From DATATB01 sp036268995 (GTDB lineage Bacteria > Planctomycetota > Planctomycetia > Pirellulales > PNKZ01): a stretch of 64,000 nt of DNA. The notes below the pieces were generated by a model. The model searched no databases, had not been told where the DNA came from, and saw nothing but the letters and a program-made list of their open reading frames with translations. Positions 25,741 through 34,868 of the stretch are shown one piece after another (positions within the stretch are counted from its first letter, which is position 1; each line of letters starts with the position of its first letter). The stretch lies in contig DATATB010000187.1 in assembly GCA_036268995.1 (NCBI GenBank), positions 6,929 to 70,928 of the forward strand. The letters run 5' to 3'. The position numbers and the translations under genes are program-made.

Positions 25741-26396
25741 TATTTGCCGGCGGCTGCCCGCGTCTCGCGGACGATCTTCACATACTGCGCGGCCAGCGTG
25801 CGAATCCGCTCGAAATCGCCGCCGGCCACCGCGGCCGGTTCCACGAGCGAACTGCCAATTCCCAGTGCGCACGCGCCGGCCTTAAGAAAATCGGCCGCCG
25901 TTTGCAGGTTCACCCCGCCGGTGGGCATCAGCCGAATCTGCGGCAGCGGGCCATGCACGGCCTTGAGATACGCCGGGCCGGTAATGTCCGACGGAAACAC
26001 CTTGACGATATCGGCTCCCGCCTGCCAGGCCGCCAGAATTTCGGTCGGAGTCAACGCACCGGGCATGACCAGCTTGTCGTAGCGGCGGCAAAGCTGGATC
26101 ACCTCCGTATTCACGACCGGCGACACGATGAACTGGGCTCCGGCCAGCAAGGCGATCCTCGCCGTCTCGGTATCGAGCACCGTGCCGGCGCCCAGCAGCA
26201 CGCGATCGCCCAACCGGGCGGCCACTTGCTCGAGCACGCGATGCGCCTGCGGCACGGTAAAGGTCACTTCCAGCACGTCCACACCGCCAGCCACCAGGGC
26301 CTCGGCCACGTCGACCAGCAGACTGCCGTCGGGTGCCCGAATGATCGCCACGATGCCGCTGGTGAGAACGCGCTGGAGCGGTTGCGTTGTTTGCAT
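25740..26396 (-). CDS. eda: KDPG/KHG aldolase
   Basis: A 218-residue class I aldolase of the Entner-Doudoroff type that splits 2-keto-3-deoxy-6-phosphogluconate or 4-hydroxy-2-oxoglutarate. Arg20 in IVAIIRA, Glu43 in LEVTFT and Lys132 in DIVKVFP match the active-site set, with Lys132 as the Schiff-base residue. MPGALTPTE and MPTGGVN are also family motifs. Length is normal. It neighbours a creatininase gene on the same strand with a 42-nt gap, but no pathway link is evident. Confidence 0.92.
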   Translation of the reverse strand: MQTTQPLQRVLTSGIVAIIRAPDGSLLVDVAEALVAGGVDVLEVTFTVPQAHRVLEQVAARLGDRVLLGAGTVLDTETARIALLAGAQFIVSPVVNTEVIQLCRRYDKLVMPGALTPTEILAAWQAGADIVKVFPSDITGPAYLKAVHGPLPQIRLMPTGGVNLQTAADFLKAGACALGIGSSLVEPAAVAGGDFERIRTLAAQYVKIVRETRAAAGK

Positions 26397-26438
26397 GGAT
26401 ATTGATTCGCAACGGGTGATGTTTGAGTGTCCGGCCGG

Positions 26439-27329
26439 CTAAACGTTCGGCTCATCGCCGATCGGCCGCTGGCCCCAGGGAATGGGCATGGTCGGCGGCC
26501 GGCGATGACGATCGCGCCGCTGGTCGCGTGGTCGATCTTTAAAATACGTCACGAAGCGGCCCAACTGCTTGACCGCCTCTTCGTACGCCTCGCGGCCTTT
26601 TTCGGCCGTGGCCAATTCGGCCTCGCCCAGCACGCCGGTCGACGAATAGCTGCTGGTCCACGACACCAGCGTGGCCGGGCCGGATCCGTACAAGTCGACA
26701 AAATTGAAGGGGCTGTTCTCCGCGTTGATGCTGATTTCGCCGTTGGCGATCTGGTCGTGGCGAACGTTGTCGCCATCGAGATGCAAGTACAGCGACGTTT
26801 CCAGTTCGCAAGCGTGCGCGCAGCCGCCGGGAAATTTGCTTTGCCGCCAGCGCGGCAAAAACTCCTTGTCCACCGTCAGCAGATGCCACCAAGCGGCCAG
26901 GATGCAGTCGGCGTCGGTCTCCAGATTCGTGCGCCGTGCCACGAGGTCCAGGTTCGGCATGTTCGAGCCGTGGCCATTGAGCAGCACGATCTTCTTGAAT
27001 CCGTGGTAGGCCAGCGACTTGGTGATATCGAGCACGTGGTGCATAAAGTGCTCGAAGTCGTTGTTGATCGTGCCCGGAAAATCCATCACGTGGCCCGTAT
27101 AGCCGTAGCACACGGTCGGCAGCACCAGCACCTTGTCCGGATGCAGCCGGCCGGCTCCGCGGGCGATTTCGGTCGGACAGATCAGGTCCACGTCCAGCGG
27201 CAAGTGCGGGCCATGCTGCTCGACTGCGCCGCATGGCACGATGCACACCTTGCCCAGCTCGATCGCGTCGTTGATCTCCGGCCAGGTCAGTTTTTCGTAA
27301 CGGTATTCGGTTTCGGCTCGCGACGGCAT
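26439..27329 (-). CDS. Creatininase-family amidohydrolase
   Basis: A protein of about 296 residues. The metal-binding signature of the family is present: GAVEQHGPHLPLDVD (Glu, His, Asp ligands), LLNGHGSNMPN and HACELETS with the conserved HAxExETS. These proteins are amidohydrolases such as creatininase or the MftE-type and FAPy-hydrolase members. The substrate is not predictable. I prefer ATG 27329 because AGGTGA precedes it at normal spacing. ATG 27353 would add 8 residues. The C-terminus is basic (RPRDQRRDRHRRPP). Confidence 0.87.
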   Translation of the reverse strand: MPSRAETEYRYEKLTWPEINDAIELGKVCIVPCGAVEQHGPHLPLDVDLICPTEIARGAGRLHPDKVLVLPTVCYGYTGHVMDFPGTINNDFEHFMHHVLDITKSLAYHGFKKIVLLNGHGSNMPNLDLVARRTNLETDADCILAAWWHLLTVDKEFLPRWRQSKFPGGCAHACELETSLYLHLDGDNVRHDQIANGEISINAENSPFNFVDLYGSGPATLVSWTSSYSSTGVLGEAELATAEKGREAYEEAVKQLGRFVTYFKDRPRDQRRDRHRRPPTMPIPWGQRPIGDEPNV

Positions 27330-27526
27330 GGAGGTCACCTGCTGGGATTGCATGCTAAGGGGGCGGCAGCGTCGAGCTTGCGGGACGCCACGGTGCGGGC
27401 CTTTAGTATCTTGGCCCGTCGCCGCGGATTCAATCTCGTCCGAAGAAAGTTCAAGATAGGCATAAAGGGTGCAATGTAGCGGGCGCGTGTTGGCTAAACC
27501 GCTCCTTAACCTGGAGGTGCCCTCTC

Positions 27527-28000
27527 ATGCGCGCGTATCTTTCGACAGGTCTCTTACTTCTGTTGGCAGCGGCTGTGCAAGCTCAAACCGTCCAACCAGT
27601 GGTTCCGGCGCCGGCCACTGCTCCGGCGGTGGGCGCCGCCGTAGTAACTCCGCCGATCGCTGGTCGAGCGGCAGCCGCCGTGGCCGTGCCGGCTACTGCG
27701 GTGCCCGCGACAGCGGCAGTGCCAGCCGCCCCGGCTGTTCCCGCGATAAATGGTCGGTACACGGCCGCGCCGGCCGGCGTCGTGATGACCCCGCCGGCGA
27801 ACTACCGCATGCAATATCACAACGGCAACTGGTGGTATTATGGCCCGACCAACAATTGGACCTATTGGTCCGGCACGCAATGGGTCAACCCGGCGCCCGC
27901 GGCTGCTGCGGTCACGACTCCTCAAGTCCAGACTGGCGCCATAACTCCCGGCCAGGAGCGGCGGCTCGAACGCCGCGCAATTCGCGCGACGACTCCTTGA
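27527..28000 (+). CDS. Secreted Ala/Val/Pro-rich protein with an aromatic WWYYGP motif
   Basis: A 157-residue protein with signal peptide MRAYLSTGLLLLLAAAVQAQ. Residues 21-80 are a low-complexity Pro-Ala-Val stretch. Residues about 90-118 hold YHNGNWWYYGPTNNWTYW, a short aromatic motif seen in many small planctomycete secreted proteins. The end is basic (RRLERRAIRATTP). GGAGG lies 9 nt before the ATG. A structural or cell-wall role is plausible but unproven. Confidence 0.65.
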   Translation: MRAYLSTGLLLLLAAAVQAQTVQPVVPAPATAPAVGAAVVTPPIAGRAAAAVAVPATAVPATAAVPAAPAVPAINGRYTAAPAGVVMTPPANYRMQYHNGNWWYYGPTNNWTYWSGTQWVNPAPAAAAVTTPQVQTGAITPGQERRLERRAIRATTP

Positions 28001-28123
28001 TCGGACTGACTCGAGACATTTTCACTATCACTGAAACGCCAAGAACCGGCTCGCGTTATGCAAATTAGCGCGGGCCGATTCGCTTAATAGAACGACAGAA
28101 GTTGGAGGCTAGTCGCGCGAGCC

Positions 28124-29554
28124 TTACGCCAGGATTTCGTGCAGCACGTGGCCGTGGACGTCGGTGAGGCGACGGTTGCTGCCGTTGTGATAGAAGGTCA
28201 GCCGCTCGTGGTCCAGGCCGAGCAGGTGCAGCACGGTGGCATAAAAGTCGTAGACCGTGGCCACCTTTTCCACGGCCCGGCGGCCGAATTCGTCGGTGGC
28301 CCCGTAGCTGGTGCCGCCCTTGATCCCGGCTCCGGCCATCCAGCAGGTGAACGCGTCGGGATTGTGGTCGCGGCCGCCGGTGCCGGCCTGGTGCGTGGGC
28401 ATGCGGCCGAACTCCGTGGTCCAGAGCACGAGCGTATCGCTGAGCAGCCCGCGCTGTTGCATGTCGGCCAGTAGCGCGGCGGTGGGACCGTCGAAGATCG
28501 GGCAATGCCGCTCGTAATCGGCCTTGAGCGTCTTGTGCGCGTCCCAGTTCAGCAGGCCATCCACGCCCGAGGCCCTGGATGCACAGTACAGGCTGACATA
28601 GCGCACGCCACGTTCCAAGAACCGGCGCGCCAACAGGCAATTGCGAGCGTAGCCGGCCTTGAGCGGGTTGGGATCGTCCATGCCGTACCGCCGCTGTACG
28701 GCCGTAGGCTCACTGCTCAAATCGCTCGCCTCGGGCGCGGCCAGTTGCATCCGGGCTGCGAGTTGATATGCGGCAATGCGGGCCGAAAGTTCCGAGTCGC
28801 CGGCATGTTGGGCCGCGTGGCGACGATCGAGCCGGGTCAGCAACTCGCGCGTGGCCTGGTCTTCGCTGGCGCTCACGCTCGCCGGCCGGGCCAGGTTGCG
28901 GATCGGCTGCTGCGCGCTGATCACCACGGCCTGGTGCTGGGCCGGCAAAAAACCGTTGCTCCAATTCGCCTTGCCGTTGGGCGGTTCGCCGCGGATGTCG
29001 GGGATGGCGATGTAGCTGGGCAGATCGTCGTTCATGCTGCCCAGCGCATGACTGACCCACGCCCCGGCGCTGGGAAAGCCCTCGCGCACAAAGCCGGTGT
29101 TCATGAAGATGCAGCCTGGCCCGTGCGTATTGCTGCGTGACGTGAGCGAATGGACAAAGGCGATCTCGTCGACCAACTTGCCCAGCTCCGGCAGCAGGCT
29201 GCTGATCCGCTTGCCCGAGCGGCCTTGCGGGACGAAGGCCCAGGGGCTTTTCATCAGGTTGCCGTTTTTGCCTTGAAAGCTGAGGAAGTTCTCCTCGCCC
29301 GGCAGCGGCTGGCCGTGATATTTTTCCAGTGCCGGCTTATGGTCCCACAGGTCGATGTGCGATGCCGCCCCCGGGCAAAAGATCTGCAACACGCGCTTGG
29401 CCTTGGGCGGAAAATGCGTCCCGCCCGGCTGGCGCGTCTCGCTGGCGGCCGCCAAGTGTGTCAGTGCCACGCCCAACAAGCCGGTGCCGGCATGCTGCAA
29501 AAAGCCACGGCGATCGACGAGCGGCGGCTCCAGCGTGTCAGCTTCGGGTGCCAT
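28124..29554 (-). CDS. DUF1501 Tat-exported protein
   Basis: A 476-residue protein starting MAPEADTLEPPLVDRRGFLQHAG, with the twin-arginine motif DRRGFLQ and a hydrophobic stretch after it. The body is DUF1501, a sulfatase/alkaline-phosphatase-like fold of planctomycetes (KRVLQIFCPGAASHIDLWDHKP, TEFGRMP, GGRDHNPDAFTCWMAGAGIKGG). DUF1501 genes nearly always follow a DUF1549/DUF1553 gene, as here: the gap is 11 nt. They probably act together in the periplasm on a sulfated or polymeric substrate, which remains unproven. ATG 29554 is chosen over 29611 because GAGGT precedes it and it starts just before the Tat motif. Confidence 0.9.
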   Translation of the reverse strand: MAPEADTLEPPLVDRRGFLQHAGTGLLGVALTHLAAASETRQPGGTHFPPKAKRVLQIFCPGAASHIDLWDHKPALEKYHGQPLPGEENFLSFQGKNGNLMKSPWAFVPQGRSGKRISSLLPELGKLVDEIAFVHSLTSRSNTHGPGCIFMNTGFVREGFPSAGAWVSHALGSMNDDLPSYIAIPDIRGEPPNGKANWSNGFLPAQHQAVVISAQQPIRNLARPASVSASEDQATRELLTRLDRRHAAQHAGDSELSARIAAYQLAARMQLAAPEASDLSSEPTAVQRRYGMDDPNPLKAGYARNCLLARRFLERGVRYVSLYCASRASGVDGLLNWDAHKTLKADYERHCPIFDGPTAALLADMQQRGLLSDTLVLWTTEFGRMPTHQAGTGGRDHNPDAFTCWMAGAGIKGGTSYGATDEFGRRAVEKVATVYDFYATVLHLLGLDHERLTFYHNGSNRRLTDVHGHVLHEILA

Positions 29555-29565
29555 CGAGCGGACCT

Positions 29566-32445
29566 CTAATCGAGATAGAGCAGTTGGTTGGAGTTGAGCA
29601 AGGCCCGGCAAAACGCCGGCAGGCCATATTGCTCGACAAACGCCAGCGAGGCCTGTTCGTCGTCGGCTTCCAGCGGCCGGGCGCCAGTCAATTCCAGCGC
29701 CCGCCGCACTTGCTCGCGCGGCTTATCTGGCCCGGCCTCGCGGCGCAGGCGCTCGGCGAAGAATCGCGACATGTCGAGCGTAAAGCGGTGGTTCAGCAGC
29801 GTCAGGGCCTGTAGCGGCGAGGTCGTGGCTACACGCGAAGGCGTGGCCTGTGCGGCGTCGGGGCAATCGAACTCGCTCAACAAGTCGACGCGCGAGGCCC
29901 GGGCGAAATGATGATAGACGGCGCGGCGGTACGTTTCGGGTCCAGGCGCATCCAGCGGCACGTACGTGGCCACGTTGTCCTGCAGGTAGCGATAGAGCAA
30001 AAAGCCCGGCCCGCCCATCCGCGGATCGAGCTTGCCGCTGACGGCCAGCACCGTGTCACGCAGCTCTTCGGCTGAGAGCCGCCGCGGCGGGAAGCGCCAC
30101 AGGTAGCGGCTGCCCGCATCGACGCGCGCGGCCTGGGCGCGATGCGTGCCCGCCTGCCGATACGCCTGCGAGAGCACGATCTCGCGTGAGAGCGGTTTGA
30201 GCCGCCAGCCGTGTTCGATCAGCCGCCGGGCCAGCCAATCCAGCAGTTCCGGATGCGTCGGCCGCGACCCCAGGTAGCCAAAATCGCTGGGCGTGTCGAC
30301 CAGCCCGGTGCCGAAATGAAATTGCCACAAACGATTGGCCATGACCCGGGCCGCCAGCGGCAGCCGCGGATCCACGAGCCAGCGGGCCAGCGCCAACCGC
30401 CGCTGGCCTTCGGGAGCATCGGCCGGCAGCCGAAACGTCGGCCCTGAGCCGGACAATGTCGAGAGGCTCGCCGGCTGCACTTCGCCGCCCGGGCGTTGTG
30501 GGTCGCCTCCGAGGAACACGCGAAACGGCCCGGCTCCCTTGGTGAAATTGCCGACCCACCACGTCGGCAATGCGGGAACCTTGGCGATTGCCGCTTCGAC
30601 CGTTTTCAACTCGCGCCCGATCTCGGCCAGCCGCTGGCGCTCGGCCGCGGTCATGACGGCCTCGATCAACCGGCGGCGGCGATCGTCTTGGCTGACCGGC
30701 TGCCGGTCGTGCGAATCGGCCACCTTGGTCCAAGCGTGGCCGTCGCGCGAGACTTCGACGCGGTACTCGGCCGGAAACGCGCGCATAAAATCCGCGTTGC
30801 GATTGCTGGAGAACACCACGCGGCGAACGACCTCTTCTCGCGCAAGCGTGATCTTCAGCTCCGGGCCGGACGCGTTCCAGGGCGACGCATACTTGCCGTC
30901 GATCGTGAATTGCGGCCCGTAGGCTTCGGCGAAATCTTCCGCCACCCGATGCGCACCAGCGGCCTTGGCCCCCACGGAGGCCAGCGCCACGTTTTGCGGC
31001 GGCTCGGCGGCATTGAAGACCTCGAACTCGTCGATATCGTACGACTTCGAAGCCGGCTTGTGGCCCATGCGGCTGGTGGCTTCGACCACCAGTCGGACAT
31101 AACGGGCTTTAGCGGGCGCGAACGATTCCTCGATCAACGAGTACATCGGCGTGGGACGCTTCCAGCGCTGCGAAATTTCGGCTTCGCGCGCCGTGCCGCG
31201 GGCAAACAGTTCTTCTTCGAGCCGCGACTTTTCATCCGTCAGCCGCTGCTGCTCGCGCTCCAGTGGCGCGAGGCGTTGCTGCCGCGCTTGTCGGGCTGCG
31301 GCCGTGGCGACGGTTCGCTCGCCATGCGTCACTCCGGCAAACGTGGCGTACAACGAGTAGTAATCGTCCTGGCGAATCGGATCGAACTTGTGGTCGTGAC
31401 AGCGGGCGCATCCGACCGTAAGGCCCAGGAACGCTTCGGCCGTCGCGCGGATCATGTCGTCCAGAGTGTTAGCCCGAATCTGTGCGGCGGCCACCGGATC
31501 CTTATTACCGACGTCGTCGTAGGCGCCACAAACTAAGAAAGTGGTACCCACCTCGACCTCCGGCCGATCCTTGCCGATCACGTCGCCGGCCAGGTGCTCG
31601 ACAACCAACTGGTCGAAGGGTTTGTCGTCGTTGAACGAGCGAATCACGTAATCGCGAAACGGCCAGGCGTTGGTCACGATCTGGTTGCGCTCGAACCCAC
31701 GGCTTTCGCCGAAGCGAATCACGTCCAGCCAGTGGCGCCCCCACTGCTCGCCGTAGTGCGGCGAAGCCAGCAGCCGATCGACCAGCCGCTCATAGGCATC
31801 GGGCCGCGAATCGTGCACGAAGCCGGCAGTCTCTTTCGGCGTCGGCGGCAAACCGAGCAGGTCGTACGTCACGCGGCGAATCAGCGTCCGCCGATCGGCC
31901 TCGGGATTGGGCGACAAGTGACGCTCGATTAGTTTCACTCCGACGAAGCGATCGATCGGGCTTTGCTTCCAGGCGGCGGGCAGAGACCCAGGCGCTGGCG
32001 GCTCGGCCTTTGCCAGCGGGACGAGCGACCACCAATCGGCACCGGCTTTGGCCGGCTCGTGCAGCACAAGTTTTTCGGGCCACGAGGCACCAGCGGCGAT
32101 CCACTCACGCACCAGCTTGACTTCGGCCGCGGACAACGGCTCGCCTTTGGCCGGCATTTCCGGACGGCCCTTATCGCCGGAGACGATCATGTCCAGCAGC
32201 CAACTCTCGGCCGGGCGGCCCGGAACAATGCTCGCACCATTCTCGCCGCCGCGCAGGGCGCCGGCCCGCGAGGAGAGATCGAGTCCGCCCTTCGGTTGTC
32301 CCGCGCTATGACAACTGACGCAACGCGCGCTCAGCAGCGGGGCGACGTGCCGCTGGAAATCAACCGCGTCCGCAGCATCGGCCGCTGCCGGCATCATCCA
32401 CGCCGCACTGGCCAGCAAGCCGAGCGCAAGGCGGGTTCGAATCAT
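29566..32445 (-). CDS. PSCyt1-DUF1549-DUF1553 cytochrome protein with an inserted discoidin-like domain
   Basis: A 959-residue secreted protein with signal peptide MIRTRLALGLLASAAWMMPAAADA. A c-type heme site CVSCH is at residues 42-46 (PSCyt1). DUF1549 follows (FVGVKLIERHLSPNPEADRRTLIRRVTYDLLG), with a coiled segment (QQRLAPLEREQQRLTDEKSRLEEEL). At about residues 450-600 is a discoidin-like beta region (ARYVRLVVEATSRMG, VFSSNRNADF). The end is DUF1553 (LARWLVDPRLPLAARVMANR, TTSPLQALTLLNHRF). The upstream in-frame part to 32556 is repeat sequence, so ATG 32445 is used. It forms an operon with the DUF1501 gene. Confidence 0.9.
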   Translation of the reverse strand: MIRTRLALGLLASAAWMMPAAADAADAVDFQRHVAPLLSARCVSCHSAGQPKGGLDLSSRAGALRGGENGASIVPGRPAESWLLDMIVSGDKGRPEMPAKGEPLSAAEVKLVREWIAAGASWPEKLVLHEPAKAGADWWSLVPLAKAEPPAPGSLPAAWKQSPIDRFVGVKLIERHLSPNPEADRRTLIRRVTYDLLGLPPTPKETAGFVHDSRPDAYERLVDRLLASPHYGEQWGRHWLDVIRFGESRGFERNQIVTNAWPFRDYVIRSFNDDKPFDQLVVEHLAGDVIGKDRPEVEVGTTFLVCGAYDDVGNKDPVAAAQIRANTLDDMIRATAEAFLGLTVGCARCHDHKFDPIRQDDYYSLYATFAGVTHGERTVATAAARQARQQRLAPLEREQQRLTDEKSRLEEELFARGTAREAEISQRWKRPTPMYSLIEESFAPAKARYVRLVVEATSRMGHKPASKSYDIDEFEVFNAAEPPQNVALASVGAKAAGAHRVAEDFAEAYGPQFTIDGKYASPWNASGPELKITLAREEVVRRVVFSSNRNADFMRAFPAEYRVEVSRDGHAWTKVADSHDRQPVSQDDRRRRLIEAVMTAAERQRLAEIGRELKTVEAAIAKVPALPTWWVGNFTKGAGPFRVFLGGDPQRPGGEVQPASLSTLSGSGPTFRLPADAPEGQRRLALARWLVDPRLPLAARVMANRLWQFHFGTGLVDTPSDFGYLGSRPTHPELLDWLARRLIEHGWRLKPLSREIVLSQAYRQAGTHRAQAARVDAGSRYLWRFPPRRLSAEELRDTVLAVSGKLDPRMGGPGFLLYRYLQDNVATYVPLDAPGPETYRRAVYHHFARASRVDLLSEFDCPDAAQATPSRVATTSPLQALTLLNHRFTLDMSRFFAERLRREAGPDKPREQVRRALELTGARPLEADDEQASLAFVEQYGLPAFCRALLNSNQLLYLD

Positions 32446-32452
32446 CGATTTC

Positions 32453-32532
32453 GGGAGGGCGAGGCTCCTGCCGAGCCAATCCAAAAGCTGGATCCGACTT
32501 CCCCACCGGCTCGGCAGGAGCCTCGCCCTCCC
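32453..32532. repeat. GGCTCGGCAGGAGCC-type palindrome, copy 2
   Basis: Arms at 32453-32477 and 32508-32532 are perfectly complementary over 25 bp (gggagggcgaggctcctgcc...). The first copy is at 13941-14017. Here it lies between the GntR gene and the cytochrome gene, which share the minus strand. Confidence 0.88.
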
Positions 32533-32548
32533 GTATGAAGGTATGCTC

Positions 32549-33232
32549 TTAGTCATGCGAAACCGCCTCCGGCTGCTGGACGCACATGCGGCCGGTTTCG
32601 CAACTATGGCGAATGTGCTCGATCATGGCTTGCCGCGCGGCCAAAGCATTGCCGCTGCGCAGGGCCTCGATGATCGCCAAGTGTTCGTCGTAGGCCGCCA
32701 ACAGGCAGTCATCGAGATTGCCGACCCGATCGCGAACCAATTGCACCAGGTCGTGGAACCGCGTAATTTCGCGAGCCAGGACCGGGTTGCCCGACCGCTC
32801 GGCGATGAGCCGATGCAGTTCCGCGTCGAAGCGATGAAATGGCGCGACGTCCAGCGGCGAGCGAGCGCGGCCTGCGGCTTCGGCCAGCTTGTCGAGTCGG
32901 GCGAAGTCGGCGGCCCGCAACCGCGGGCAAGCCAGTTCGGCGGCCATGCCTTCCAGGGCCTCGCGGACTTGGTAAACGTGCACGATCTGCTCGGCGGTGA
33001 GGCTGCGGACGATCGCGCTGCGATTGGCCTGCAATTCGACCAGGCCGTCGGCCCGCAGCCTTCGCAAGGCCTCGCGAATGGGCGTGCGGCTGACGTTCAA
33101 TTCACTGGCCAGCTCCGTCTCGCGGAGCACGCTGCCCGAGGGGCGACGGCCCGAAAGGATTTCTTCCAGCAGACGGCGATGGACCTGGCTCGAAAGCGGG
33201 ACAGCTTCGATCATAAGCGAGGCGATGCGCAT
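32549..33232 (-). CDS. GntR-family regulator with FCD ligand domain
   Basis: A protein of about 227 residues. The winged helix is at residues 15-75 (LRETELASELNVSRTPIREALRRL, the GntR recognition helix). The FCD domain follows: VYQVREALEGMAAELA, DAELHRLIAERSGN, and HLAIIEALRSGNALAARQAMIEHI, with Asp and His residues that bind a metal in this group. FadR/FCD regulators commonly respond to carboxylates or sugar acids. It lies upstream of the cytochrome/DUF1501 pair on the same strand, so it may control these genes. ATG 33214 is an alternative start. Confidence 0.88.
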   Translation of the reverse strand: MRIASLMIEAVPLSSQVHRRLLEEILSGRRPSGSVLRETELASELNVSRTPIREALRRLRADGLVELQANRSAIVRSLTAEQIVHVYQVREALEGMAAELACPRLRAADFARLDKLAEAAGRARSPLDVAPFHRFDAELHRLIAERSGNPVLAREITRFHDLVQLVRDRVGNLDDCLLAAYDEHLAIIEALRSGNALAARQAMIEHIRHSCETGRMCVQQPEAVSHD

Positions 33233-33327
33233 TGTAGGGCGGGATGGTACGAAGGCAGGCGAGGAATCCTGTATACAGTATGCAGAAAGCGGGGTCAACC
33301 AGCCGGCTCATCCGCCGCCTCGGTCGC

Positions 33328-34170
33328 TCACCCGTGATACGTCACGATGCGGCCCCAGACGCTTTTGGTGCCCCAGATGCCGGAGCGCAGGCATTCCAAC
33401 TGCACGATCTGGCTGTGGTCGACAAACAGGTTGACCTCAGGGCCGTAGTTTTTGACGTACCAGCCAAAAACTTCGGGATCGGCCGCCTCGAACATAATGC
33501 GCTCAATGCCCAGCGCCTGGGCAATCGCCGAGACGACGTCGGTGCGCCAGGTGCGCACGTTCTCGGTGATGCCTTCCGACTCGATCATGATCATGTAGGC
33601 CCCGGCGTCCAGGAACCGTTTGGCCTGCGTGATGGCCCAACTGGGATCGCGCACGCCTTCGGCCGCCAACTCCTCGGACGACGTGGCCCCACCGGCACCG
33701 AACTGAATACCCACCTCGGGCTTGGCCTTCAGCCCCGCCTTCTGCACGGTCTCGATCAGTCGCAGCCAATCGTCGGTGGGAATGGTGATGAAGCCGCTGG
33801 AAATCTCGATGATATCGAAGCCAAGTTCGCGGCAGGCGTCGATATATTGCTGCACCGCCTGCGTGCCTTGCGTCAGCACGTATTCCATGAAACCACCGGT
33901 CGACACGAGCACGTTGTGCTCATGGCAGCGGTCAATCATGGCCCGGACGGCCTTGGCCGGCATGAGCGTGAACGCGCCGCCGGCAAACTTGACGGCGTCG
34001 ACGTAGTGGCCCATCGTCTCGAGCACGTCTTCCAAGTGCCGGATCCCGAAGGCCGTGTAATACGGTCCACGGATTTCGGTCACGCCGCGCGTGCGCGGCT
34101 TGGGCGGCCGATAGCTGGTCTTTAAGAACGGGAAGGCAGATTCGTTTGCAGACACTGGAGCATTTGGCAT
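33328..34170 (-). CDS. Phosphosulfolactate synthase family protein (ComA/HSA32)
   Basis: A 280-residue TIM-barrel protein. TRGVTEIRGPYYTAFG at about residue 27 and NLFVDHSQIVQLECLRSGIWG near the end are the signatures of the ComA/HSA32 family, with KFAGGAFTLMP and the IEISSGFITIP strand between them. ComA joins sulfite to phosphoenolpyruvate in coenzyme M synthesis. Plant HSA32 has a heat-tolerance role. AAGGAG lies 8 nt before the ATG. No comB, comC or other sulfolactate genes are next to it. The reaction in this organism is uncertain. Confidence 0.83.
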   Translation of the reverse strand: MPNAPVSANESAFPFLKTSYRPPKPRTRGVTEIRGPYYTAFGIRHLEDVLETMGHYVDAVKFAGGAFTLMPAKAVRAMIDRCHEHNVLVSTGGFMEYVLTQGTQAVQQYIDACRELGFDIIEISSGFITIPTDDWLRLIETVQKAGLKAKPEVGIQFGAGGATSSEELAAEGVRDPSWAITQAKRFLDAGAYMIMIESEGITENVRTWRTDVVSAIAQALGIERIMFEAADPEVFGWYVKNYGPEVNLFVDHSQIVQLECLRSGIWGTKSVWGRIVTYHG

Positions 34171-34321
34171 CGTCGGCTCCTTGGCACCGAGCGCTCAGTA
34201 AGCTGCCCCACATTTCATTATACGAGCGTCGTGCGTGAATCACCGGGCATGCAAATTGCTGTCTTTGCAGTTCGCGGCACGTGCATTTGTGGTAGCTGGG
34301 CTCAGATTAAGGAGTCATGTC

Positions 34322-34780
34322 ATGCCGGAACGTAAAACGATTCAGAAGGCGAAACAGGACAAGCGCGAGGGCAAGGCGGCCTCGACGCAAGCCGGGGAGT
34401 TTGTGCGCGACGAAATCGAGCGTATTCGTCACGGCGAACATGGTGCCCGGAGCACGAAGCAAGCCATCGCCATCGGGCTCTCGAAGGCCCGGCGCGCGGG
34501 CGTCAAGTTGCCTCCGCCGGAAGAAGGCACGGCGTCGGACGAGGTCATCGAGCACGCCGAGCGCGATCTGAGCAAGGGGCAATCTAAGTCGAAGGCCAAA
34601 CCGAATCGGAAGCGCTCGCGCGCGACAGTCAAAGCGCTCAAACGCGAACCGCGCAACGCGGCTTCGCACGAAGCTCTTTCAAAACAAGCCAAGCAGCAGG
34701 CTCGCAAACATTCGCCAAGCGAGCGCAGCGCTATCGCGCGCAAAGCGGCCCGGACCCGCAAGGCGCGGCAAGCCAAATAA
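34322..34780 (+). CDS. Basic DUF6496 / histone H1-like protein
   Basis: A 152-residue, very basic protein. Residues 15-65 hold AGEFVRDEIERIRHGEHGARSTKQAIAIGLSKARRAGVKL, the DUF6496 motif. The rest is Lys/Arg/Ala-rich (KSKAKPNRKRSRATVKALKREPRNA, ending KAARTRKARQAK), like histone H1 tails. It may bind DNA or RNA. AAGGAG lies 8 nt before ATG 34322. An upstream frame to 34235 has no support. Confidence 0.75.
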   Translation: MPERKTIQKAKQDKREGKAASTQAGEFVRDEIERIRHGEHGARSTKQAIAIGLSKARRAGVKLPPPEEGTASDEVIEHAERDLSKGQSKSKAKPNRKRSRATVKALKREPRNAASHEALSKQAKQQARKHSPSERSAIARKAARTRKARQAK

Positions 34781-34802
34781 CCGCCAACCATTTACCCAGT
34801 AC

Positions 34803-34868
34803 ATAAAGCCGCGACCGGTGGTCGCGGGGACGATCGCACGAAATCGCGACCGCCGGTCGCGGCTTTAT
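34803..34868. terminator. Hairpin between convergent genes
   Basis: Arms 34803-34826 (ataaagccgcgaccggtggt...) and 34845-34868 are complementary with one mismatch over 24 bp. It overlaps the last codons of the COG2509 gene (minus) and lies just after the DUF6496 gene (plus), so it can act as a transcription barrier for both. A short A/T flank rather than a long T-run is present. Confidence 0.7.

Noticed and set aside
27469..28068. Alternative plus-strand frame over the small Ala/Val/Pro-rich gene
   Set aside because: Ser/Arg-rich frame without signal or motif; the other frame has a signal peptide and ribosome site.
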